DNA of 64,000 bases from JAFGRR01 sp964563855 (GTDB taxonomy: Bacteria > Planctomycetota > Phycisphaerae > UBA1845 > Fen-1342): assembly GCA_964563855.1 (NCBI GenBank), contig CAZLYU010000002.1, forward strand, positions 62,001-126,000, given 5' to 3'. The position numbers were made by a program, and so were the translations under genes. Numbering within the stretch: position 1 is the first letter of the stretch; the number at the start of each line of letters is the position of its first letter. The notes beneath the pieces were generated by a model, which was not told where the DNA came from, did not search any database, and was given only the letters and a program-made list of their open reading frames with translations. Positions 23,757-32,505 of the stretch are shown here, one piece after another.

Positions 23757-24134
23757 ATGGCGTCACGGATTCGCAAAGACGACCGCGTGATGGTGATTGC
23801 CGGCGACCATAAGGGCGTGACGGGCAAGGTGCTGCGTGTGCTGCACGACAAGGATCGCGTGGTGATTGAAGGCGTGAACATGGTCTACCGGCACGTGCGG
23901 CGCAGCCAGCAGAATCCGCAAGGCGGCCGCGTGCAGAAGGAAGCCGCGATTCACATCTCGAACGTTCAGCCGATCGATCCGCAGTCGGGCAAGGGCACGC
24001 GGGTTCGGTTCGAGATCGAGCGCGACGCCGAGGGGCATGTCGTCCGCAAGCAGCGGGTGGCGACGTCGGGCACGGTGCTCAGCGAGATCACGCGGGCGCG
24101 GGCGGCGGTGCGTCCGCTGGATGGAGCAAGCTAG
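23757..24134 (+). CDS. rplX: 50S ribosomal protein L24
   Basis: 125 residues. The KOW motif is DRVMVIAGDHKGVTGKVLRVL, then VIEGVNMVYRHVRRSQQNPQGG and EAAIHISNVQPIDP (quoted in part). A somewhat long C-terminus. GAGGAGGT upstream supports the ATG at 23757 over a GTG at 23748. The last base of the stop is the first base of the rplE start. Confidence 0.96.
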   Translation: MASRIRKDDRVMVIAGDHKGVTGKVLRVLHDKDRVVIEGVNMVYRHVRRSQQNPQGGRVQKEAAIHISNVQPIDPQSGKGTRVRFEIERDAEGHVVRKQRVATSGTVLSEITRARAAVRPLDGAS

Positions 24135-24694
24135 TGTCTCGGCTACGCGACAAGTATCGCAACGAAGTGGTTCCGGCGCTGCAGGAAGCGGTCGGTCGGA
24201 AGAACCTGCTTTCGCTGCCCCGCGTCGAGAAGGTCGTGATCTCGTCCGGCTTGGGGAAAGCGATCCAGGAATCGGCCAGCAAGTCGCGGGAGAACCGCCG
24301 CTTTGTCGAGGCGGAGCAGCACCTGGCGACCATCAGCGGGCAGCGTCCGGTGGCGACCAAGGCCCGCAAGAGCGTCTCGAACTTCAAGGTGCGCGCCGGG
24401 TGGGACGCGGGCGTGAAGGTCACGCTGCGCGGCGAACGGATGTATGAGTTTCTCGATCGCCTCATCGCGGTCGCAATCCCGCGTGTTCGCGACTTTCGCG
24501 GACTGAACCCGAACGGGTTCGACGGGCGCGGCAATTATGCGATGGGGCTGAGCGAATACGGCGTGTTCCCTGAGATTGACCCCGACAAGGTGTCGTATCA
24601 GCAGGGGCTGAACATCGTCATTTGCACTAGCGCGCGAAACGACGCCGAGGCGCGCCGTCTGTTGACGCTGCTCGGCATGCCTTTCAGGAGTTAG
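24134..24694 (+). CDS. rplE: 50S ribosomal protein L5
   Basis: 186 residues from a GTG overlapping the rplX stop by one base (TAGTG). LRDKYRNEVVPALQEAV, RPVATKARKSVSNFKVR, RGERMYEFLDRLIAVAIPRVRDFRGL and NYAMGLSEYGVFPEI are typical L5 segments (quoted in part). Part of the central protuberance with 5S rRNA. Confidence 0.97.
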   Translation: MSRLRDKYRNEVVPALQEAVGRKNLLSLPRVEKVVISSGLGKAIQESASKSRENRRFVEAEQHLATISGQRPVATKARKSVSNFKVRAGWDAGVKVTLRGERMYEFLDRLIAVAIPRVRDFRGLNPNGFDGRGNYAMGLSEYGVFPEIDPDKVSYQQGLNIVICTSARNDAEARRLLTLLGMPFRS

Positions 24695-24700
24695 CGGTTC

Positions 24701-24886
24701 ATGGCACGGCTCGGACTGAAGATCAAAGCGCGTCAGAAGCCCAAGTTCGCGGTGCGGGCGTACAACCGCTGCGAATTGTGCGGCCGCTCGCGAGCGGTCT
24801 ATCGCAAGTTCAAGATTTGTCGCTGCTGCTTCCGGCGGTTGGCCCATGAGGGTCGCATTCCGGGCGTGCGCAAGGCGAGCTGGTAA
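24701..24886 (+). CDS. rpsN: 30S ribosomal protein S14, zinc-binding type
   Basis: 61 residues, the short C+ form. Two CxxC pairs (C24/C27 and C40/C43) form the zinc ribbon. Starts ARLGLKIKARQKPKF and ends RIPGVRKASW, as in the type Z family. Six bases after rplE. Confidence 0.97.
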   Translation: MARLGLKIKARQKPKFAVRAYNRCELCGRSRAVYRKFKICRCCFRRLAHEGRIPGVRKASW

Positions 24887-24901
24887 CGATCTGGAGAACG
24901 G

Positions 24902-25303
24902 ATGGCGACGTCGGATCCCATTGCTGACATGCTGACCCGCGTGCGAAACGCCGTACGCGTGCGCAAGACGCACGTGAACGTGCGCCGCAGCAAGGTGTGC
25001 GTAGGCATCGCGAAGGTGCTCAAAGAAGAGGGCTTCATTCGCGATTACGTCGAGGTTGAAGACGCGACCAAGCAAGGCGAGATCCGCATCGAACTGAAGT
25101 ACGGCGATCGGGGCGAGATGATCATTCAGGACCTCGCGCGGGCCAGTAAGCCGGGCCGGCGCGTCTATCGCGGTGCGGAGGCGATGCCCAAGGTGCTCGA
25201 CGGTTTGGGCATCTCGATCGTGTCGACCAGCCGCGGCGTGCTGAGCGATCGGCAGGCGCGTGAGCAGAAGGTCGGCGGCGAGCTCTTGTGTACGGTGTGG
25301 TGA
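24902..25303 (+). CDS. rpsH: 30S ribosomal protein S8
   Basis: 133 residues. DPIADMLTRVRNAVRV at the N-terminus and GISIVSTSRGVLSDRQAREQKVGGELLCTVW at the C-terminus (quoted in part) are diagnostic. S8 represses the spc operon translationally in E. coli; no matching element was recognised here. A GGAGAACG site lies upstream. Confidence 0.97.
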   Translation: MATSDPIADMLTRVRNAVRVRKTHVNVRRSKVCVGIAKVLKEEGFIRDYVEVEDATKQGEIRIELKYGDRGEMIIQDLARASKPGRRVYRGAEAMPKVLDGLGISIVSTSRGVLSDRQAREQKVGGELLCTVW

Positions 25304-25306
25304 TCT

Positions 25307-25897
25307 ATGTCGCGAATTGGCAGAAAACCGATTGAGATTCCATCGGGCGTGAAGGTCGAAGTCACCGCGAGCGAGGTGAGGGCCAACGGCGCGAAGGGCG
25401 CGCTCGCGATGAAGATTCCGCCGCGCGTCAGCGTCAAGGTGGACGGCGGTCAGGTGCTGGTCGAACGGCCCGACGATGACGCCGAGTCGCGGGCGATGCA
25501 CGGCCTGACGCGGGCGTTGGTCGCGAATTTGGTGGAAGGCGTGGCCACGGGCTACTCGCGGTCGCTGGAGCTGTACGGAACCGGCTACGGCTGCGACGTG
25601 AAGAACAACAAGCTGTTGCTGAACTGCGGCTTCATGGGGCGCGGCGTCGGCAAGGCGGCGCAATTCGAGATTCCGATTCCCGAGGGGCTCAGCGTGAAGG
25701 TCGACACGCCGACGGCGCGTGGCAACAACGAGCCGGCGCGTTTCACGGTGAGCGGGTGCGACAAGCAGCAGGTGGGGCAGTTTTGCGCTGAAGTCCGCAA
25801 GCTGCGTAAGCCTGAGCCGTACCTCGGCAAAGGCATTCGGTACAAGGGTGAGCAGATTCGCCGCAAGGCCGGCAAGGTCTTCGCAGGTGGTGGTTGA
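25307..25897 (+). CDS. rplF: 50S ribosomal protein L6
   Basis: 196 residues. SRIGRKPIEIPSGVKVEV, the ANLVEGVATGYSRSLELYGTGYGC segment, and PEPYLGKGIRYKGEQIRRKAGKVF near the end (quoted in part) match L6. Stands near the factor-binding site. Starts three bases after the rpsH stop. Confidence 0.97.
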   Translation: MSRIGRKPIEIPSGVKVEVTASEVRANGAKGALAMKIPPRVSVKVDGGQVLVERPDDDAESRAMHGLTRALVANLVEGVATGYSRSLELYGTGYGCDVKNNKLLLNCGFMGRGVGKAAQFEIPIPEGLSVKVDTPTARGNNEPARFTVSGCDKQQVGQFCAEVRKLRKPEPYLGKGIRYKGEQIRRKAGKVFAGGG

Positions 25898-25928
25898 TCG
25901 GTCCGCGGCCGCATAAGGACGCAGTGTT

Positions 25929-26297
25929 ATGAGAATGAGTCTGGTCAAGCTGGCCCGTCACGCGCGGCGCATTCGCCGAGTGCGGAAGCGCGTCACCGGC
26001 ACTTCCGATCGCCCGCGGCTCGCGGTGTCGCGATCGAACAAAAACATCTACGCCCAGATCATCGACGATATCAACGGGCGCACGCTGTGCGGCGTCTCGA
26101 CGCAGTCGAAGGATGTTCGGGGTGAGCGGGCTTACGGTGGGAATGTGGCGGCGGCGCAGGCCGTCGGCAAGCGGCTCGGTGAGATGGCGAAAGAGCAGGG
26201 CATCGAGAAGGTGTCGTTCGATCGTCGCGGCCGCAAATATCACGGACGAATCAAGGCCCTCGCCGATGCAGCGCGCGAGGCGGGTCTGAAGTTCTAG
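25929..26297 (+). CDS. rplR: 50S ribosomal protein L18
   Basis: 122 residues. ARRIRRVRKRVTGTSDRPRLAVSRSNKNIYAQIIDD and GKRLGEMAKEQGIEKVSFDRRGRKYHGRIKALADAAREAGL (quoted in part) are diagnostic. Binds 5S rRNA with L5. Confidence 0.97.
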   Translation: MRMSLVKLARHARRIRRVRKRVTGTSDRPRLAVSRSNKNIYAQIIDDINGRTLCGVSTQSKDVRGERAYGGNVAAAQAVGKRLGEMAKEQGIEKVSFDRRGRKYHGRIKALADAAREAGLKF

Positions 26298-26322
26298 CGC
26301 ACGATTGCAGGGTACTTCGCAT

Positions 26323-27237
26323 ATGGCGAGCGCACCGAAAACTGGCGGCCGACGTGGACGAGGCCGAGACGACGATCAGAGCGGTATCGAAGATACGCTC
26401 GTCAAGCTTTATCGTTGCGCCACCGTCGTGAAGGGTGGTCGCCGCTTCTCGTTCGGCGCGCTGACGGTCGTCGGCGACCGCCGCGGCAAGGTCGGCTATG
26501 GCTACGGCAAGGCGAACGAAGTGCCGCCGGCGGTCGAGAAAAGCGTGAAGCAGGCGCGACGCCGCATGATTCACGTGCCGATGCGCGGCACGACGATTCC
26601 GCATCGGGTGATGGGTCGCTTCGGCGCGAGTCGCGTGAAGCTGATTCCGGCGTCGCCGGGGACGGGCGTCATTGCCGGGTCGGCGCCGCGCGCGGTGCTG
26701 GAGCTGTGCGGCGTGAAGGACGTGCTCACCAAGTGCTACGGCTCGACGAGCCCGAAGAATCTCATCAAGGCGACGCTCGACGGTCTGCAGCAGTTGCGAA
26801 CGCGGAAGGACATCGAAAGGCTCCGCGGCGTGACGCTCGATCTGCCGCCCGATCCCGAGCCCGAATACACCGCGACACCCGTGACTGACGAGGGCGGCGA
26901 CGCGGCCCGCAACCGACGGCGTGCGGGCGAACGTCCGCAGCGCGGCGGTCGCGGCGGACAGCGCGGCGAGCGAGGCGGTCCACGGACGCCCGACGCCCCG
27001 CGGACGCCCGACGCTCCGCCAACGCCGACCGCGGCGCCCGAAGCGGCTGCGGCTGCTGAAGCGCCGGTATCGCCAACTCCCGAAGCGAGCGCTCCGCCCA
27101 GCCCACCACCTGCCGACACCAGCCCGGCGACTCCGCCGCCTGCGACTGAGACGCCCGCCGAGCCGCAGGTCTCCGCCGAGGCGCCGCCGCCGCAAAGCAA
27201 CGATGACGCGCCCGATCGCACTCAGCAGCAGGAGTAG
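26323..27237 (+). CDS. rpsE: 30S ribosomal protein S5 with long RG/PA-rich tail
   Basis: 304 residues against about 166 in E. coli. The normal S5 body spans about residues 20-175: RCATVVKGGRRFSFGALTVVGD, GYGYGKANEVPPAVEKSV, GTTIPHRVMGRFGASRVKLIPASPGTGVIAG (each quoted in part). After about residue 185 comes an Arg/Gly-rich stretch (PQRGGRGGQRGERGG), then RTPDAP repeats and an Ala/Pro/Glu tail to the end. The reading frame, start context and short gap to rplO show the tail is not a frameshift artefact of annotation. rpmD, normally next, is absent. Confidence 0.96.
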   Translation: MASAPKTGGRRGRGRDDDQSGIEDTLVKLYRCATVVKGGRRFSFGALTVVGDRRGKVGYGYGKANEVPPAVEKSVKQARRRMIHVPMRGTTIPHRVMGRFGASRVKLIPASPGTGVIAGSAPRAVLELCGVKDVLTKCYGSTSPKNLIKATLDGLQQLRTRKDIERLRGVTLDLPPDPEPEYTATPVTDEGGDAARNRRRAGERPQRGGRGGQRGERGGPRTPDAPRTPDAPPTPTAAPEAAAAAEAPVSPTPEASAPPSPPPADTSPATPPPATETPAEPQVSAEAPPPQSNDDAPDRTQQQE

Positions 27238-27242
27238 CTCGC

Positions 27243-27887
27243 ATGCAGATCCACGACATCACGAAAGCGGCGGGAGCGCACAAACGCCGAATGCGCGTTG
27301 GTCGCGGCGAGAGCAGCGGCAAGGGCAAGACGTCCGGTCGTGGCGACAAGGGTTGTCAGTCGCGGTCTGGCGGCGGTGTACGTCCGCTGACGATGGGCGG
27401 CGCGCTGACTTTGGCGCGACGCTTCCCGAAGGTCGGCTTTTCAAACTACAAGTTCGAGACGCGGTATGACGAGGTGAACCTGCTCGACCTCGAGAAGCGT
27501 TTCGAAGCGGGTGCGACGGTCGATGTCGATGTCTTGCGCAAAGCGGGATTGGTCAGCGGTCGCAGTCCGCTGGTGAAGATTCTCGCGAAGGGCGCCCTCA
27601 CCAAGAAGCTCATGGTCGAGGCGCACGCGTTCAGCGCGTCGGCGAAAGCGGCCATCGAGCAGGCGGGCGGGGAGGCAAAGCTGATTGAGCAAATCGACAA
27701 GGCCGCCGCGTGGAAAGCGAAGCGACGCACCAAGGCTCTCGAAAAGCGGGCCCGCATCGCGAAACTGCGAGGCGACGCACCCGCAGCCGGGAAGAACACG
27801 CCTTCGGCCGTTGCGCCGACGGACGCGCCCGCCGCGACCGATACACCGCCGGCCGCCGCTGGAGGCGAGTCTTCGACGACCGAGTGA
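27243..27887 (+). CDS. rplO: 50S ribosomal protein L15 with Ala/Pro tail
   Basis: 214 residues against about 145. MQIHDITKAAGAHKRRMRVGRGESSGKGKTSGRGDKG and RSGGGVRPLTMGGALTLARRFPKVGF (quoted in part) define L15; the body ends near residue 155. The remaining residues are basic, then Ala/Pro/Thr-rich. It starts five bases after rpsE, leaving no room for rpmD. Confidence 0.96.
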   Translation: MQIHDITKAAGAHKRRMRVGRGESSGKGKTSGRGDKGCQSRSGGGVRPLTMGGALTLARRFPKVGFSNYKFETRYDEVNLLDLEKRFEAGATVDVDVLRKAGLVSGRSPLVKILAKGALTKKLMVEAHAFSASAKAAIEQAGGEAKLIEQIDKAAAWKAKRRTKALEKRARIAKLRGDAPAAGKNTPSAVAPTDAPAATDTPPAAAGGESSTTE

Positions 27888-27950
27888 CCAAGGGGGCGCG
27901 ACAAGCCGCTTCGTTCCGCAGATTTCCTGAACTGCTAACTGGTTCGCCGT

Positions 27951-29306
27951 ATGTTTAACGCCCTCCTCAACGTCTTTCGCGTCCCCGACTTACGCCGCAA
28001 GGTGCTGTTCACCCTGTTTATGTTGTCGGTCTACCGCATCGGCTACTACGTGCCGCTGCCCGGCATCGATCAGGGGGCGCTGACCGAGTATTGGCAGAAC
28101 GCCGCCGGCGGGGCCGCCGGGCAGGTCGCCGAGCTGTTTTCGATGTTCACCGGCGGCAGCCTCGGGCAGAGCACGATTTTCGGCCTGGGCATCATGCCTT
28201 ACATCAGTGCGTCGATCATTCTGCAGCTCCTGGTGACGGTGGTGCCGTCGCTCGAAAAGTTGTCGAAGGAAGGCGAATCGGGGCGGCGGAAGATAACGGA
28301 ATACACGCGCTACCTGACCGTGGGCTTGTGCATCATTCAAGGGCTGTTTTGGATCAGGCATCTGAATTCCGCGGACCTTGTCTACCCCGAATACGCCGGC
28401 AGCTTCAGTTTCTTCCTGATCGCACTCATGGCGCTCATCGCAGGCACGGTGCTGCTGATGTGGATTGGTGAGCAGATCGACGAGTACGGCATCGGCAACG
28501 GCATTAGCTTGATCATCATGGCGGGCATTGTCGCGCAACTGCCTGGCGCCATCATCGCGTTGATCAACGGCTTACAGGATCCGTCGGACAACATTGACGT
28601 GACAGTGGTCGTGTTCCTGCTGGTGTCGTTCGTGTTTGTGGTGGCGGGGACGGTCCTGATCACGCAGGCGCAGCGTCGCATTCCGATTCAGCAGGCGCGG
28701 CAGATGCGCGGCCGCCGGGTCGTGGGCGGCGCGCGGCACTACCTGCCGCTGCGTGTGAATCACGGCGGTGTGATGCCGATCATTTTCGCCAGCTCGTTCC
28801 TGCTGTTTCCGCCGATGATTCTGGGCTACTTCCAGTCGGCGCGGATGTGGCCGCAGGGCTTTTGGTTTTGGCTGAATAGCGCGATGTTCCCGGGCGAGTT
28901 CATTTACGAGCTGATCTATGTCGCGATGATTTTCTTCTTCGCGTACTTCTGGACGTCGGTGCAGTTCCGTCCGAAGGAGCTGGCCGACAATCTGCGCGAC
29001 ATGGGTAGCTTCATTCCGGGGCTGCGGCCCGGGAAGCGAACGGCGGACTATCTCGAGTCGGTGATGAACCGCATCACGTACGTCGGGGCGGGCTTCCTGG
29101 CGGTGGTCGCGGTCATTCCGTCGGTCATCGCGACCCAGTTGCAGATCCCGTTCTCGATCTCAGCGTTCCTCGGCGGCACCGGCCTCCTGATTATCGTGAG
29201 CGTGCTGCTCGACCTGATTCAGCGGATCGAGGCGAACCTCGTGATGCGCAACTACGAAGGCTTCCTCGGCCCCGAGGGTGGGTCGATTCGGAGCGGGAGA
29301 CGCTGA
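27951..29306 (+). CDS. secY: Preprotein translocase subunit SecY
   Basis: 451-residue inner-membrane channel subunit with ten hydrophobic helices. FNALLNVFRVPDLRRKVLFTL at the start, STIFGLGIMPYISASIILQLL (plug and TM2 region), LPLRVNHGGVMPIIFASSFL and the cytoplasmic loop RPKELADNLRDMGSFIPGLRPGKRTADYL are classic (quoted in part). It forms SecYEG for export and membrane insertion. 63 bp after rplO in the spc order. Confidence 0.98.
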   Translation: MFNALLNVFRVPDLRRKVLFTLFMLSVYRIGYYVPLPGIDQGALTEYWQNAAGGAAGQVAELFSMFTGGSLGQSTIFGLGIMPYISASIILQLLVTVVPSLEKLSKEGESGRRKITEYTRYLTVGLCIIQGLFWIRHLNSADLVYPEYAGSFSFFLIALMALIAGTVLLMWIGEQIDEYGIGNGISLIIMAGIVAQLPGAIIALINGLQDPSDNIDVTVVVFLLVSFVFVVAGTVLITQAQRRIPIQQARQMRGRRVVGGARHYLPLRVNHGGVMPIIFASSFLLFPPMILGYFQSARMWPQGFWFWLNSAMFPGEFIYELIYVAMIFFFAYFWTSVQFRPKELADNLRDMGSFIPGLRPGKRTADYLESVMNRITYVGAGFLAVVAVIPSVIATQLQIPFSISAFLGGTGLLIIVSVLLDLIQRIEANLVMRNYEGFLGPEGGSIRSGRR

Positions 29307-29310
29307 TCTC

Positions 29311-29994
29311 ATGCCCCTACGCCTGGTTTTCCTTGGGCCGCCCGGCTCTGGAAAGGGCACGCAGGCTGAGCGGCTGGAAGAAAGCCATCAGTTTGTGCAG
29401 CTGTCGAGCGGGCAAGTCTTGCGCGAAGAGATGCGGGCGCAGAGTGAGATCGGCAGGCGAGCGGCGACGTTCGTGAACGAAGGCGAGCTGGTTCCGGACG
29501 ACGTGATCACCGCCGTCATGCTGGCGGCGATCGACAAGCTGGAGCCGCAGCGCGGCCTGGTGCTCGATGGATTCCCGCGCACGCTGGCGCAGGCGAAGAA
29601 TCTGGATGCGGGTTTCGTGGAGCGCGAAGGACGTGTGGACGCAGTGCTGGACTTCGTGATTGGTGACGACGAGATCGTTCGCCGAATCGCGAAGCGGCGC
29701 GTTTGCAATAAATGCGGCCACACTTATAATGCGGAGTTCCTTCCGCCTCAGCGGGAGGGCGTCTGCGATGCTTGCGGCGGCGAAGTGGTCCACCGCGTGG
29801 ACGACCAACCGGATGTGGTCGTGCACCGCATCGAGACGTATCACGCGCAGACAGAGCCGCTGATCGCGTTTTATCGCGACCGCGGCATGTTGCACGAGAT
29901 TGACGCAGCGCAGGCGGCCGAGGCGGTCGAGGCGCAGGTACAAACAGTCGTGGAGCGGTTGATATCGCATGTGGGGCGTCGGCGCGCGGATTGA
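29311..29994 (+). CDS. adk: Adenylate kinase, zinc-LID type
   Basis: 227 residues. The P-loop is GPPGSGKGTQAE (residues 9-20), followed by LSSGQVLREEM, the LVLDGFPRTLAQA core and a long LID domain with two CxxC pairs (C132/C135 and C152/C155) that should bind zinc. Catalyses ATP + AMP to 2 ADP. The start at 29311 begins MPLRLVFLGPPG, as in homologues. The 3' end overlaps map by 26 bp. Confidence 0.97.
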   Translation: MPLRLVFLGPPGSGKGTQAERLEESHQFVQLSSGQVLREEMRAQSEIGRRAATFVNEGELVPDDVITAVMLAAIDKLEPQRGLVLDGFPRTLAQAKNLDAGFVEREGRVDAVLDFVIGDDEIVRRIAKRRVCNKCGHTYNAEFLPPQREGVCDACGGEVVHRVDDQPDVVVHRIETYHAQTEPLIAFYRDRGMLHEIDAAQAAEAVEAQVQTVVERLISHVGRRRAD

Positions 29995-30760
29995 ATTGAA
30001 GAGCCCGCGCGAAATCGAACTGATGCGCGCCGCGGGCCAATTGGTGTGTCAGGTGCTCGACGAGCTCGAGCAGATGGCGCGGCCCGGCGTTTCGACGCTC
30101 GAGATGGATGCGGTCGCCAGCCGCATGATTACGGAAGCGGGCGCCAAGGCGCTGTTTTTCGGCGTCGAGCACGCGCAAGCGAAGTTTCCGTTTCCGGCGT
30201 CGATTTGTGCGTCGGTGAACGAGGCCGTCGTGCATGGGATCCCCGATGATCGCCCGCTCGAGGATGGCGACATCGTCAGCGTCGACTGCGGCGTGCGGTT
30301 GAAGGGCTATTGCGGCGACTCGGCGCGCACGTTCGCGATCGGCAAGGTCGCGGATGAGACCGCCCAGTTGCTGCGGGTGACGCGCGAGACGTTGGAGCTC
30401 GCGATTCGGGAGATGAAGCCGCACAAGCGCTGGAGCACGGTCGCTCGCAAAATGCAGCAGCACGTCGAGCAGGCGGGCTTCGGCGTGGTGCGCGAGTTTG
30501 TCGGCCACGGAATTGGTCGCGAGATGTGGGAGGAGCCGAAGGTTCCGAACTACGTCGATCGCGAAGGCCGCGGCGATTTTCAGTTGTTGCCCGGCGTGAC
30601 CATCGCGGTCGAGCCGATGGTGTCGCTCGGCAGCCCGAAGGTGTGCTTCGGCGACCGCGACGGGTGGAAGGTGATCACCCGCGACCGATCACCGGCGGCG
30701 CATTTCGAGCACTCGCTCGCGATGACCGAAGCGGGTGTTGAGATTTTGACGCGGCCCTGA
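29969..30760 (+). CDS. map: Type I methionine aminopeptidase
   Basis: 263 residues. Metal ligands are all visible: D106 (VSVDCGV), D117 (GYCGDSART), H180 (EFVGHGIGREM), E215 (VEPMVSLG) and E247 (HFEHSLAMT), with the substrate-binding H89 in NEAVVHGIPD. Removes the N-terminal methionine co-translationally. The N-terminus IELKSPREIELMRAAG is typical. It overlaps adk by 26 bp, so translation is likely coupled. Confidence 0.97.
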   Translation: MWGVGARIELKSPREIELMRAAGQLVCQVLDELEQMARPGVSTLEMDAVASRMITEAGAKALFFGVEHAQAKFPFPASICASVNEAVVHGIPDDRPLEDGDIVSVDCGVRLKGYCGDSARTFAIGKVADETAQLLRVTRETLELAIREMKPHKRWSTVARKMQQHVEQAGFGVVREFVGHGIGREMWEEPKVPNYVDREGRGDFQLLPGVTIAVEPMVSLGSPKVCFGDRDGWKVITRDRSPAAHFEHSLAMTEAGVEILTRP

Positions 30761-30780
30761 GCCGCAGGTTGAGGTGCAGC

Positions 30781-30894
30781 ATGAAAGTGCGAGCGAGCGT
30801 GCGACGCATTTGCGAAAACTGCAAGATCATTCGCCGCAAGGGCGTGGTGCGGGTCATCTGCACGAACCCGCGTCACAAACAGCGGCAAGGGTAA
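30781..30894 (+). CDS. rpmJ: 50S ribosomal protein L36
   Basis: 37 residues, opening MKVRASVRRICENCKIIRRK and ending NPRHKQRQG. The zinc-ribbon ligands C11, C14, C27 and H32 make it the C+ type. It follows map by 20 bp with GAGGT upstream and precedes rpsM by 27 bp. infA, often located before rpmJ, is absent. Confidence 0.96.
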   Translation: MKVRASVRRICENCKIIRRKGVVRVICTNPRHKQRQG

Positions 30895-30921
30895 GCAGCC
30901 GAACCAGCGGAGAGACTAGTT

Positions 30922-31299
30922 ATGCCGCGTATTGCCGGCGTCGACATCCCGAGCGAGAAGCGCATCGATGTATCGCTGACGTACATTTTCGGCGTCGGGC
31001 CGCATCGTGCGAAGCAGATTCTGCAATCCGCCAACATCGAGCCGCAGGTGCGGGCGAACAAGCTGACGGAAGACGAAGTCAGCCGCATCGCGAACATTAT
31101 TGAGCGCGACTATCCGGTTGAGGGTCAGTTGCGTCGTCAGGTGCAGCAGCACATCGCGCGTTTGCGAGAGATTCGCTCGTATCGCGGTTTGCGTCATATG
31201 CGTTCGCTGCCGGCCCGCGGCCAGCGCACGCGCACCAACGCACGCACCCGCAAGGGTCCGCGCAAGACGGTGGCGGGCAAGAAGGGCGTTAAGGGCTAA
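30922..31299 (+). CDS. rpsM: 30S ribosomal protein S13
   Basis: 125 residues. PRIAGVDIPSEKRIDVSLTYIFGVGPHRAKQIL, then GLRHMRSLPARGQRTRTNARTRKGPRKTV (quoted in part). Bridges to L5 at the subunit interface. Confidence 0.98.
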   Translation: MPRIAGVDIPSEKRIDVSLTYIFGVGPHRAKQILQSANIEPQVRANKLTEDEVSRIANIIERDYPVEGQLRRQVQQHIARLREIRSYRGLRHMRSLPARGQRTRTNARTRKGPRKTVAGKKGVKG

Positions 31300-31373
31300 G
31301 TGCGTCGCGTTTTGGGCAGGCACGTGTACTTCACCGCCGCGTAGGGCGCGGCCGCGATTTAGGGAGCAGCCGA

Positions 31374-31778
31374 GTGGCGAAAGCGTCTGGGAAACGTCGC
31401 ATCCGCCGTAACGTCGCCAAAGGCGTTGCGCATATCAATGCGTCGTTTAACAACACCATCATCACCATCACCGACACGAACGGCGAGACGCTGTGTTGGG
31501 CGTCCGCCGGCTCGGTTTCGCTCGGTGGTGGCGAGAAGAAGTTCACCGGAGCCCGCAAGTCGACGCCGTTCGCCGCGCAGCGCGCCGCCCAGTATTGCGC
31601 CGGTGAAGCCAAGAAGCACGGCGTGGTTGAATTGGATGTGCGGGTGAAGGGGCCGGGCGCGGGGCGCGAGTCGGCGATCACCGCGTTGCAGTCGGCCGGC
31701 CTGCGGATCCAGAGCATCGAAGATGTGACGCCGCTGCCGCACAACGGTTGCCGCCCGCGCAAGAAGCGGAGGGTCTAA
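31374..31778 (+). CDS. rpsK: 30S ribosomal protein S11
   Basis: 134 residues from a GTG with GGGAG upstream. KGVAHINASFNNTIITITDTNGE, RKSTPFAAQRAA, GPGAGRESAI and the C-terminal TPLPHNGCRPRKKRRV, all diagnostic (quoted in part). The 74-bp gap before it holds no gene. Confidence 0.98.
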   Translation: MAKASGKRRIRRNVAKGVAHINASFNNTIITITDTNGETLCWASAGSVSLGGGEKKFTGARKSTPFAAQRAAQYCAGEAKKHGVVELDVRVKGPGAGRESAITALQSAGLRIQSIEDVTPLPHNGCRPRKKRRV

Positions 31779-31781
31779 CGG

Positions 31782-32423
31782 ATGGCGCGATACACCGGAC
31801 CGGTGACCAAACTCGCTCGGCGCGAAGGCGTGAACCTGCACCTGAAGCCGGTGCGGGATCAGACCGGTAAGCATCCGCTGGAGCGCGAGTACAAGAACTA
31901 CCCGCCGGGCATGCACATGTGGCGCCGCGGCAAGACGTCGGAATACGCAGTCCGTCTGCGCGAGAAGCAGAAGGTCAAGCGTCACTACGGCATCCTCGAG
32001 AAGCAGTTCCGTCGCTACTTCGAGATGGCCGGGAAAATGCGTGGCAACACCGGCCTGATGCTGCTGCAGTTGCTCGAACGCCGGTTGGACAACGTGGTCT
32101 ACAAGACGCGATTTGTCGCCGGCCGTCGCGGAGCGCGTCAGGCGGTGGTGCACGGCCACATCACGGTCAACGGTCACAAGTGTGACCGGCCGAGCTATCT
32201 CATCGAGGTGGGCGACGTGATCGGCATCCACAAGCGCGAGCGCTCTGAAAAGCATGCTCGCGCGCAGATGCAGTTGCTCGAAGGCGTCGCACTTCCGCCG
32301 CGGCAGTCGTGGCTCGAGGTGGAGGAGAACAAGCTCGAAGCGCGGGTGCTGGCGTTGCCAACGCGTGAAGATGTGCTGATTCCGATCGAAGAGCAGCTGA
32401 TTATCGAGTTTGCGTCGCGCTAG
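31782..32423 (+). CDS. rpsD: 30S ribosomal protein S4
   Basis: 213 residues. ARYTGPVTKLARREGVNLHLK, EKQKVKRHYGILEKQFRRYFEMA and the S4 RNA-binding domain LLQLLERRLDNVVYKTRFVAGRRGARQAVVHGHITVNG (quoted in part). No N-terminal zinc-binding cysteine cluster, so it is the C-minus form. Primary 16S binder. Confidence 0.97.
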   Translation: MARYTGPVTKLARREGVNLHLKPVRDQTGKHPLEREYKNYPPGMHMWRRGKTSEYAVRLREKQKVKRHYGILEKQFRRYFEMAGKMRGNTGLMLLQLLERRLDNVVYKTRFVAGRRGARQAVVHGHITVNGHKCDRPSYLIEVGDVIGIHKRERSEKHARAQMQLLEGVALPPRQSWLEVEENKLEARVLALPTREDVLIPIEEQLIIEFASR

Positions 32424-32505
32424 GCGGCGGGGCGCCGGCGGGTCGGTGAGACGGCCGGTGCTGTGAACGAACAACTAACCGCATGACCGCCGGAGTAAGT
32501 GCCTG

